From Oscillatoria sp. FACHB-1407 (lineage in GTDB: Bacteria; Cyanobacteriota; Cyanobacteriia; Elainellales; Elainellaceae), in contig NZ_JACJSA010000029.1 of NCBI RefSeq assembly GCF_014697545.1, positions 1 to 64,000 on the forward strand: a stretch of DNA of 64,000 nt, read 5' to 3'. Shown piece after piece: positions 53,230-60,328 of this stretch; within the stretch, counting starts at the first letter, position 1, and every line of letters starts with the position of its first letter. The translations under genes and the position numbers were made by a program. The notes beneath the pieces were generated by a model. The model made no database searches. It was not told the origin of the DNA and worked only from the letters and a program-made list of their open reading frames with translations.

Positions 53230-54882
53230 ATGCCGAGAGTGGACTTTGGGAAAGGTTGGTCAAGACCCTATCGATTTACTGGTGGTAAGGACAACCCCGA
53301 TGTCATTAGTCGTTGGGGTTGCAAAGACAAGTCAGGAATTTATCTGATTTCTGATGAAAGTGATTATGAAATCCTCTATGTAGGCAAAGCTGTCTCCATT
53401 GATACTCGCCTACAAGATCACATGGAGGCTAAGGGATACGGCAATGCTCGAATTGCTGCGGATGTTGCTAGTGGCAAAACCTTTACTTTGCGCTGGATAA
53501 CGTCTAGAGATCCAGAACTTTCAGAGTCGATTGCCATTGTCGTTTTGACTCCCAGATACAACGGCAGATGTGAATGGAAGAGGGGGGTTGATAAGGTTGA
53601 TCTATTTTCATGTTTACAGGAAGCTGAGCGGATTGGGCTAGTTGAATCTAAGGAAAAAGTAGAAGAAAACTTAATTATTAATCTCTGCAATGCCTTGGAG
53701 ATTAGGATTGCTGAGATCCGTCAGAAGAAAAGTGCGCTTTGTAGTCAAGCTGAGGCTTTGAGCAACTCAACGAATTGGAAAGATGACGAAGAACGCCTGA
53801 AGAAGATGCAGGCTGAATGGAAAAAATTAGGGTTTGCGGGAAAATTTTTTGATGACGTAGCCTGGGGGCGCTTTAAACAAGCAATCGATACATTTTACGA
53901 ACGCCGTAGAACTTATTTTGCCCGTAGAAAAAGTGAACTCTGTAGCCAAGCTGAGGCATTGAATAAATCAGATAAGTGGAAAGAAGCTGAGGAGGGTTTG
54001 AAGCAGTTACAGTTTGAGTGGAAGCAGCTAGGATCTGCGGGAAAAGAATTTGACGAGGCGATTTGGATCCGCTTTAAGAACGCCATTGATACGTTTTACC
54101 AACGCCGTAAAGCTTATTTTGCTCAGAAGGAGCGTGAGTATGAGGAAAATAAACGTAAGAAGGAGCAACTTTGCCGAGAAGCAGAATCCCTAACCTACTC
54201 TACTGACTGGAAAAAAGCTGGAGATACATTTAAGGCTTTAAGCGATCGCTGGAAATCAACAGGTTCCGCTGGTCGGGATCATGAGGAGAAACTTTGGCAG
54301 CGATTCAAGTCAGCCAGAGACAAGTTTAATGAACGGAGAAGCGAATATTTTAATCATCAAGAACGGGAGCAACTTGAAAATTTAGACCGTAAGCTCAGAA
54401 TATGTGCAGAGGCTGAAAATCTCTCTTCTATCGGTGCAAGGATAGCAGGAGATATTCGAGACTCTGTTCAGCGCATAAAACAACTTCAAGCTGATTGGAA
54501 AACCATTGGTTATGTTCCTCGCGATCGACGGGAAGAGGTACAAACTCGCTTCCGTCAGGCTTGTGACAAAGTTTTTGAATGGGATCGTCAAGAGCGAGAG
54601 CGCAAACAAGCAGAGTGGCGCGAGAAGATGAAGGAAACCATCGCGAATAAAAAGGAACAGGCAAACCGTATTCGCGATTCCATTCAACATGATGAGCGGG
54701 TTATCGATGAGAAGCGGGACAAGATTTACAACTTACGTCCCGGTGGCAGAGCCTCTGAGATTAGAGAACATCTAGAGGAACAAATCCGAAGTATTCAGAA
54801 CAAAATTGATTCTAAGTGGGAGAAGGTAAACACATTGGAGGCTGCAATTCGAGATATGGAAATTAAGATCTATGGGTTCTGA
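53230..54882 (+). CDS. GIY-YIG nuclease fused to DUF349 repeats
   Basis: A 550-residue protein. The N-terminal GIY-YIG domain (about 33-115) has the active-site series intact: SGIYLI, ILYVGKA, Arg in TRLQDH, Glu in LSESIA and Asn in RYNGR. From about 150 to 480 there are three clear DUF349-type repeats, each of the form WKKLGFAGKFFDDVAWGRFK then DTFYERR, plus a partial fourth; a coiled coil ends the protein. GIY-YIG enzymes nick or cut DNA; DUF349 is a helical domain of unclear role. It lies 77 bases after the DUF499 gene on the same strand, ending the module, so a nuclease-effector role is suggested. The fusion looks unusual. Confidence 0.8.
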   Translation: MPRVDFGKGWSRPYRFTGGKDNPDVISRWGCKDKSGIYLISDESDYEILYVGKAVSIDTRLQDHMEAKGYGNARIAADVASGKTFTLRWITSRDPELSESIAIVVLTPRYNGRCEWKRGVDKVDLFSCLQEAERIGLVESKEKVEENLIINLCNALEIRIAEIRQKKSALCSQAEALSNSTNWKDDEERLKKMQAEWKKLGFAGKFFDDVAWGRFKQAIDTFYERRRTYFARRKSELCSQAEALNKSDKWKEAEEGLKQLQFEWKQLGSAGKEFDEAIWIRFKNAIDTFYQRRKAYFAQKEREYEENKRKKEQLCREAESLTYSTDWKKAGDTFKALSDRWKSTGSAGRDHEEKLWQRFKSARDKFNERRSEYFNHQEREQLENLDRKLRICAEAENLSSIGARIAGDIRDSVQRIKQLQADWKTIGYVPRDRREEVQTRFRQACDKVFEWDRQERERKQAEWREKMKETIANKKEQANRIRDSIQHDERVIDEKRDKIYNLRPGGRASEIREHLEEQIRSIQNKIDSKWEKVNTLEAAIRDMEIKIYGF

Positions 54883-54886
54883 CAAG

Positions 54887-54910
54887 GGGTTATCCATCAT
54901 GGATTAACCC
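54887..54910. terminator. Shared hairpin between convergent genes
   Basis: GGGTTATCCAT pairs with ATGGATTAACCC (one bulged A) around a single C. It lies between the convergent ends of the GIY-YIG gene and the ParE gene and can end transcription from both sides. Confidence 0.65.
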
Positions 54911-55200
54911 TGCCCGAAAATCACTTCAATATCCCGTGAGCCACGTAAAACACGGATTACATCGATCCCACCCTCGATCTCTCGGTAGAACACGACATAG
55001 TTGCCGATCGGAAAGCTTTGTAATCCCGGCAATAATTCATCCCGTCTCCTCCCCAACCCTGGATTACGCGCTAGCAGGTGCAGTTTTTCTTCAATCCGAT
55101 CTAAAAACTCATCTGCCCGATCCATACTGTCGTCTGCAATATAATCCCAGATGTCCAGCAGGTCTAGTTCTGCAAGAGGACGTTTAACAACGATCGCCAT
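54904..55200 (-). CDS. ParE/RelE-family toxin
   Basis: A 98-residue toxin of the ParE type: LAELDLLDIWDYIADDS near 9-25, NPGLGRRRDELLPGLQSFP near 46-64, YVVFYREIEGGIDVIRVLRG near 68-87. ParE proteins block gyrase; RelE relatives cut mRNA. It is translated with the ParD gene upstream (TAATG overlap). All usual segments are present and the length is normal. It sits between the helicase-methyltransferase module and the pPIWI-RE module and probably stabilises the island. Confidence 0.9.
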   Translation of the reverse strand: MAIVVKRPLAELDLLDIWDYIADDSMDRADEFLDRIEEKLHLLARNPGLGRRRDELLPGLQSFPIGNYVVFYREIEGGIDVIRVLRGSRDIEVIFGQG

Positions 55201-55457
55201 TACTGCGGTTGCCTCTGACGACGGCGCTGCCGCGCTTTCTCTTTAACCTCCGGCATGTTTAAAAGGGTTGGCTCCCCACTATCCAAACCCGCCTGAATGT
55301 CCTGGCGTAACTCCTGCAACCGGAGTTGCTGAAGCTGCTCCCGCTCCTTCAGCAGGCGCAACCCCTCGCGGATTACTTCACTGGCAGAGTAATAGAGACC
55401 GCTGGAGACTTTCTCCTGGACAAACTGCTCTAGCTCCGGTGTTAAAGACACATTCAC
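55200..55457 (-). CDS. ParD-like RHH antitoxin
   Basis: An 85-residue protein: NVSLTPELEQFVQEKVSSG (strand and first helix) and YSASEVIREGLRLLKERE (second helix) form the ParD RHH fold; the C-terminal half is a charged helix that binds the toxin. AGGAGG is seen in the minus-strand leader about six bases before the ATG. It is the first gene of the toxin-antitoxin pair. Confidence 0.92.
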   Translation of the reverse strand: MNVSLTPELEQFVQEKVSSGLYYSASEVIREGLRLLKEREQLQQLRLQELRQDIQAGLDSGEPTLLNMPEVKEKARQRRRQRQPQ

Positions 55458-55528
55458 GCTTGAGTCCTCCTGTCACTTGGGCTTCTCTATTTTCGCCTTA
55501 ATAACAGGGAATAGCAATCGTTGTTATT

Positions 55529-55861
55529 TCAGAGATTCAGATTTAAATCGGAAGTAGCAGGTACTAAGGTTGCTTGGCGGTCGATCAATGCCTGAAGCAT
55601 GGAAAGCTGCTGTTCCAACTCAGCGATCGCCTCCCGCCTTTGAATTCTCGCTCTCCAGTCACGATACTTCTCGCTACTAGCCTTGCCCAGGTGCAGATTC
55701 TTGATATCGGGGTTCTTGCTACTGAGCTTGTAGTAAATATGCTCGCCTTTGGGAGCAGGGCTGATCCAGACATTGATGGGAGCCACACTGCCAGAGTCGC
55801 GGACGGTTTGGATGAGTTGAAGGAGGCGATCGTGCTCTGCTTCTAGATGAGGGCTGATCAT
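55529..55861 (-). CDS. Small hypothetical protein
   Basis: A 110-residue protein from the ATG at 55861; a TTG eight codons upstream lies inside the hairpin at 55866-55895 and is less likely. It has a central KGEHIYYKLSSKNPDIKNLH segment and a C-terminal coiled coil (RREAIAELEQQLSMLQALID). This resembles small cyanobacterial proteins of unknown function with a basic DNA-binding-like middle part. It is divergent from the pPIWI-RE operon, with the hairpin as its 5' leader. Confidence 0.6.
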   Translation of the reverse strand: MISPHLEAEHDRLLQLIQTVRDSGSVAPINVWISPAPKGEHIYYKLSSKNPDIKNLHLGKASSEKYRDWRARIQRREAIAELEQQLSMLQALIDRQATLVPATSDLNLNL

Positions 55862-55865
55862 TTTG

Positions 55866-55895
55866 TTCTGTCGATTTAGACGCAAATCGACAGAA
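55866..55895. repeat. Left hairpin flanking the pPIWI-RE module
   Basis: Perfect 12-bp arms TTCTGTCGATTT/AAATCGACAGAA with loop AGACGC. The arms share TTCTGTCGA with the hairpin at 63038-63071 on the other side of the module. Possible operator, terminator or element end. Confidence 0.75.
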
Positions 55896-55990
55896 ATTTA
55901 GAGCATAACCCCGTTGGTTGCAACAATTGCGATGCTACCAAACCAATTTGGATTAAAAAAACAAAAAGTTGCAGTTTTAGATTTGTGAGT

Positions 55991-56006
55991 TATAGTTACT
56001 ACTATA
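55991..56006. promoter_or_regulatory. Dyad TATAGT-TACT-ACTATA in the pPIWI-RE operon promoter region
   Basis: Perfect 6-bp arms lie 29 bases before the first start codon of the operon. The right arm continues as ACTATAAA and may contain the -10 element. A near-identical palindrome, TATAGTACTACTATA, lies at 21980-21994. Confidence 0.45.
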
Positions 56007-56034
56007 AAAATTCAAATTTTTGAGGTAGTAACTA

Positions 56035-57168
56035 GTGGTGAAGCTAGATATACCCGCTCTTGAACAAATTTCTGCTGGGCTAATTCAAGTTGCTCAACGA
56101 CGAGGACAGCTTTACCCGTATCCTCAGAACCTGCAATTGGGGTACGACAAAGTGGTTCTAAGTTTCCTTCTAGGTGAGGAACCAGAGCGGGCACCGTCTA
56201 GTCTCCCAGACTTTTATCAGCAATGGTGTGAAAAGCCTTTCAGCGAGTGGAACGTAGAAGTTGATGCTGAAATTGACGTGGAAAACACACTACTGTTTTT
56301 TGGAGAACCAACCGAGATCACAATTGAGCTAGCAGAAGCATTTGGCGGGAGTGTATTTTCTCAGGAGCAGTCTAGGGTTGCATCCACCTTGCTCCAGCGT
56401 TGTCAGTCTCACTCCCAGGGAGTGCAACTCTACACCAAATTCCGAAGATTCATCATTGAGCATCCTGTTCTCACTGAGCAAGAGTTTGTGGAGGCAAAAG
56501 GGTTATTTGGACTTGGAGTGGGACTAGCTGATTTATTAGAGGAGTGTTATGAGCTAGCGCCTAGTTGTCACCAATGGCAAGGAAATTTCTATGCTTGCCC
56601 ATACTGTCATGCTTTGACATCTGTAGCTTATGAGCAGGTTATTGCGAATCCAGATTGTAACCGATGTCCATCTGGGCGCAGGTTAAAACGAAAAGTCAAG
56701 CTGGACCCATCTATTTTGAAGCTTAGGCGGGGAATTGAACGTTTCTGGTTCTACCCAGGACGGGCAGAAGTTCGGCTCTACGAGAGATTTGTAGAGTTGG
56801 GTCTTGAAGTTGAGCTTTACCCATCTTGTGATTGCTATGACCTACGGGTCACATTTCCAGATGGTGAGGTTTGGGCGATCGATCTAAAAGATTATTCAAA
56901 TCCCTATTTATTAGTGAAGCGTTTGGGTGACGAACCAATTCCTTCCAACCCAACTTGGGATCTTGGCTATATTGTCATTCCTAATGAGCGGAAGCGTGAC
57001 CGTCCCGCCTATCTCAAAGAGCTGAAGTCCCGATGGCGGTGGCAGAATATCAAGCCGATGTTTGACGACGCTGTTTTTGCTTTAGCAAAGAAGAAGCTTA
57101 GTCCCCAAACTGCAGAATCGCCTCAAATATCCGACCGGGAGAGGAAGGTGAAGCATGAGAGAAACTAG
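56035..57168 (+). CDS. REase component of pPIWI-RE system
   Basis: A 377-residue predicted restriction-type nuclease; GTG start with GAGGT eight bases upstream. Residues about 182-225 hold a zinc ribbon (CPYC ... CNRCPSG). The C-terminal half has a PD-(D/E)XK core: CDCYDLRVTFPDGEVWAIDL and then KDYSNPYLL (Asp near 263; Asp-Leu-Lys near 279). A PIWI-RE operon is reported in the literature to encode exactly a REase, a DinG-like helicase and a pPIWI-RE protein; this is the first gene of such a set and overlaps the helicase gene by 14 bases. Role: DNA cleavage partner, inferred from the family. Confidence 0.8.
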   Translation: MVKLDIPALEQISAGLIQVAQRRGQLYPYPQNLQLGYDKVVLSFLLGEEPERAPSSLPDFYQQWCEKPFSEWNVEVDAEIDVENTLLFFGEPTEITIELAEAFGGSVFSQEQSRVASTLLQRCQSHSQGVQLYTKFRRFIIEHPVLTEQEFVEAKGLFGLGVGLADLLEECYELAPSCHQWQGNFYACPYCHALTSVAYEQVIANPDCNRCPSGRRLKRKVKLDPSILKLRRGIERFWFYPGRAEVRLYERFVELGLEVELYPSCDCYDLRVTFPDGEVWAIDLKDYSNPYLLVKRLGDEPIPSNPTWDLGYIVIPNERKRDRPAYLKELKSRWRWQNIKPMFDDAVFALAKKKLSPQTAESPQISDRERKVKHERN

Positions 57169-60100
57169 AAGTTGGAGAGTGTCAGCTGCACAAACATTAC
57201 GTAAGTCCAATTTACCGAAGGATCAAATTGAGGCGCTACTGGATGTGGAGCTTTGCTTATTTGCGGTTGAGAGATTGGGAGTACAGAATGATCTGGATAC
57301 AGCAACTTCTGCATGGCTGCTGATTTCTAGTCGGTTCTATTTATTCCCCAAGTTAAACTTATTATTGGATACCACCGAAGCAAAACGAACTCTATTTAAC
57401 TTAAGACAGCTGCTTCCTTACATTACGAACGAGGACATCGCGGAGCAGTTGGTACGGGTTTACCGACAAATTCCGTCAAAGTTTCGAGCTTATGAACTCG
57501 ATGATGCCTATCGATTCTCCAGGAAACCAATGCCCTCTATTTGGGGTAATCGGTTTGAGCGCTTTGAGGATCTATTAGGCAATAAGTTGAAATATCGCAG
57601 CCGGGTAGTTAAGTATGCTGATCCTGGACAGGAATACCGATTCAAGTTTGAGGAGAACACCTATAGCGTCAAAATCCCGCAAGAATTGCCTGTGCGTCAA
57701 GGCAACGTGATATCACTACATCGGGAAAATGTTAAGCCTATCTCTGTAACTCGAAGGGAGATGCAGGACTCTGCACAGCTTCTGGATAAATGCTGCGGTA
57801 GCAACTACGTTGACCGATTGAACAATATCATCGTCGAGAACTTTCAGGGGATGGGATTTGCATCAACGGATGAGCTTGTGTTTGACGGTGTTAAACACAT
57901 GGTTGGACTCCTTAATGCAGGTAAATCAACCTTGATGGAAATCCTGACGGTTGCGGTAGTACAAAAAGGACATCGGGTTGGTATTGTCCTGAGTGAGGTT
58001 GTAACTTGTCTCAGAATGGCAAGTTTGCTTAAAAAAGTTGGGTTACGAGTTTCCGTTGTGATGGGACAGCGAAACCGTAAATTGCACCTGGAAAATTGGC
58101 ATAGTGTGGATGGAGGGTTAGATGGCTTTGAACATCTATCTACAGCCTGCCCACTAAGCCAGTACTTTCAACCTTCTGTACCCTCCTCACCCCCATGCTT
58201 TAACCTCAAGAAGATTGAGGAAGGGGAAGGTGATGACAAGGATGAAGAGGGAGAACGGATTTGTCCTTTAATTGGACAATGTCCCAGACACCGAGACGTC
58301 AATCAGCTTGCAAATGCCGATGTCATCCTAACGACAACAGCTGCTGCTATATTTACGCGACCACTGCCTCATGTTAGCCCGCAGTCGATTACCTGTTATG
58401 AATTGATGTATCGCACGTGCAATGTGGTTTTCTTCGATGAGTGTGATAAAACTCAGGCTAATTTAGATTCAACATTTCTTCCAGCTATCAAGTTGATTGC
58501 CCGTGGAAGTAATGGATTCCTCGATCAGGTTGTAACTTGGACTCGATCTCAAAAGCTTCGCAATTCTAGGAGTGATCTGCGGCAGATTGTTTTTGGACAA
58601 TTCAATCATGCGTTGCAAAATGCTGATGCGCTGGTCGATAATATCTGCACTCAGTTACAAGTTTCACCTAATGAAAGTGAGTGGTTAGCAGAAAAGTTTT
58701 TTACCTGCTCATTCTTAGCAAGGAGTTTTGTTTTAGAGATTGCCAAAGCCGAAGGAATTGATACAGATTCAAATACCTTTATCCTGGACAAGAATTCTGT
58801 TTATCAGGAGTTAGCCGAGTTTCTGTTAGGAGACTGGAAAAGCTCTTGGTTAGCTGAGTATGCGATGCGGTTGGCAAATGAGAATTGGCAAGAACAACAG
58901 GCAACGATCGCAAGTATTGAGAAAGAACTCACGCAGAGGGGCTGGCTAAAAGCAGTTGAGGATAGGTGGGGTTTCAGTTGTCGATTTGCTTTATTTCTAA
59001 AGCTTGTACTTTTTGTTTCATTCTTTCAACAGTCCGTAAAAACCGCTTATGGACTGACAGAACAGACAGATGGTGCTGATGAAATTGTGTTCTTTAATCG
59101 AATTCCTCGTGATTTTTATGGGTTAACTCCAGGGTTGGCGTCAGGTTTAGTATGTGGATTTAAGCTTGAACAACAACAGGATCAGCTAACACTCTGGTAT
59201 TTTCAGGCTCTTGGGCAGGGACGTTGGTTGTTGGAAAACTTTTCTCAAGTATTTGCTAACGAAGGAACTCAAGGTGCTCATGCTCTGTTATTAAGCGGAA
59301 CGAGCTGGGCAGGGGAGAGTCCCATTTACAATGTTGATCTACCAGTTGACTACCTGTTACGTCCTAAAGAGCATCAAGCTACAGAAGCAGTCTCACAAAG
59401 CAATTTCTATTTCTCTCCATGCTACTGGCCTGATGGAAAGTCAGTGCGCGTTTCTGGAGTTAAAGATAAAGAAGATTCTTTACTGCAAGTCGTACGATCT
59501 CTGATGCGACAAACAGATATTTTACAGCGAGATTTTGATGCTCTGCCAGCAGGTCGCCAACGGCTAATTTGGTATGTCAACAGTTATGAACAGGTTGAAT
59601 TCGTTCATAATGCCATACTGACGCTTGATACGAGTCGAGATTGGAGCCATCGTGTTGCAGCTTTGACTGCTCGATCACCTTTGGAAGACGTGGATGAATC
59701 GTTGATCGCTCGTGGCAATATTGAGAATTTTGCCAACACGAATCGAGCCATTTTGATTGCACCGATTGCAGCGATCGGGAGAGGCAAGAATATTTTGAAC
59801 GATCAAGGATTGAGTGCCTTTGGGGGTGCCTACTTTTTAGTACGCCCTCATCCGGCTTCGGATGACCTTGATTATAAATTCCGCTTGGCACTTTGTGAGG
59901 AAAGAAAAGCAATCTTGGAAGAACGTGAAAAAGGTCTACGAGATGCGTGTGAATCTTGGCGCAGTGAGGGCTACAGCATCTTTCTAAAGAATCTCGACAC
60001 AGTTCTACAGTATTCTAATCGGGGGATGCCCAAAGAGGTTAGGGAAGGACTGATTTGGACCCAAATGGTGCTTACTTGGCAAGCGATCGCCCGCACCATT

Positions 60101-60328
60101 CGTGGAAATCAACCGACCCTGATTCGGTTTATTGATGCTGCTTGGGCACCTAATCTTGCATTGGGTAAGCCTGAAACGGCTCAAGAGTCGTTATTGAAAG
60201 GCTTTGAATACGTCCTTCGCCCCTATTTATCAAAGACTAAGACTAGCTATAACGCTCGTGATTTAGCGTTAGTTCGGTCACTTTACGATCCCTTCTATCG
60301 CGCTTTGGAGAAAATTGATGGCTTATAA
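57155..60328 (+). CDS. DinG-like Fe-S helicase of pPIWI-RE system
   Basis: A 1,057-residue superfamily-2 helicase. Walker A GLLNAGKSTLMEIL is near 250 and the DEAH-like box VVFFDECDKTQ near 425. Between them lie four cysteines (about 331, 348, 370, 376; ACPLS, PPCF, RICPLIGQCPR) that fit the Fe-S cluster of XPD/DinG helicases. The C-terminal helicase half has IWYVNSYEQVEF near 807 and IGRGKNILNDQG near 870. AGGAAGG precedes the ATG. It should unwind DNA, or DNA/RNA duplexes, in the defence complex. It overlaps the next gene by 11 bases. All expected motifs are intact. Confidence 0.85.
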   Translation: MRETRSWRVSAAQTLRKSNLPKDQIEALLDVELCLFAVERLGVQNDLDTATSAWLLISSRFYLFPKLNLLLDTTEAKRTLFNLRQLLPYITNEDIAEQLVRVYRQIPSKFRAYELDDAYRFSRKPMPSIWGNRFERFEDLLGNKLKYRSRVVKYADPGQEYRFKFEENTYSVKIPQELPVRQGNVISLHRENVKPISVTRREMQDSAQLLDKCCGSNYVDRLNNIIVENFQGMGFASTDELVFDGVKHMVGLLNAGKSTLMEILTVAVVQKGHRVGIVLSEVVTCLRMASLLKKVGLRVSVVMGQRNRKLHLENWHSVDGGLDGFEHLSTACPLSQYFQPSVPSSPPCFNLKKIEEGEGDDKDEEGERICPLIGQCPRHRDVNQLANADVILTTTAAAIFTRPLPHVSPQSITCYELMYRTCNVVFFDECDKTQANLDSTFLPAIKLIARGSNGFLDQVVTWTRSQKLRNSRSDLRQIVFGQFNHALQNADALVDNICTQLQVSPNESEWLAEKFFTCSFLARSFVLEIAKAEGIDTDSNTFILDKNSVYQELAEFLLGDWKSSWLAEYAMRLANENWQEQQATIASIEKELTQRGWLKAVEDRWGFSCRFALFLKLVLFVSFFQQSVKTAYGLTEQTDGADEIVFFNRIPRDFYGLTPGLASGLVCGFKLEQQQDQLTLWYFQALGQGRWLLENFSQVFANEGTQGAHALLLSGTSWAGESPIYNVDLPVDYLLRPKEHQATEAVSQSNFYFSPCYWPDGKSVRVSGVKDKEDSLLQVVRSLMRQTDILQRDFDALPAGRQRLIWYVNSYEQVEFVHNAILTLDTSRDWSHRVAALTARSPLEDVDESLIARGNIENFANTNRAILIAPIAAIGRGKNILNDQGLSAFGGAYFLVRPHPASDDLDYKFRLALCEERKAILEEREKGLRDACESWRSEGYSIFLKNLDTVLQYSNRGMPKEVREGLIWTQMVLTWQAIARTIRGNQPTLIRFIDAAWAPNLALGKPETAQESLLKGFEYVLRPYLSKTKTSYNARDLALVRSLYDPFYRALEKIDGL

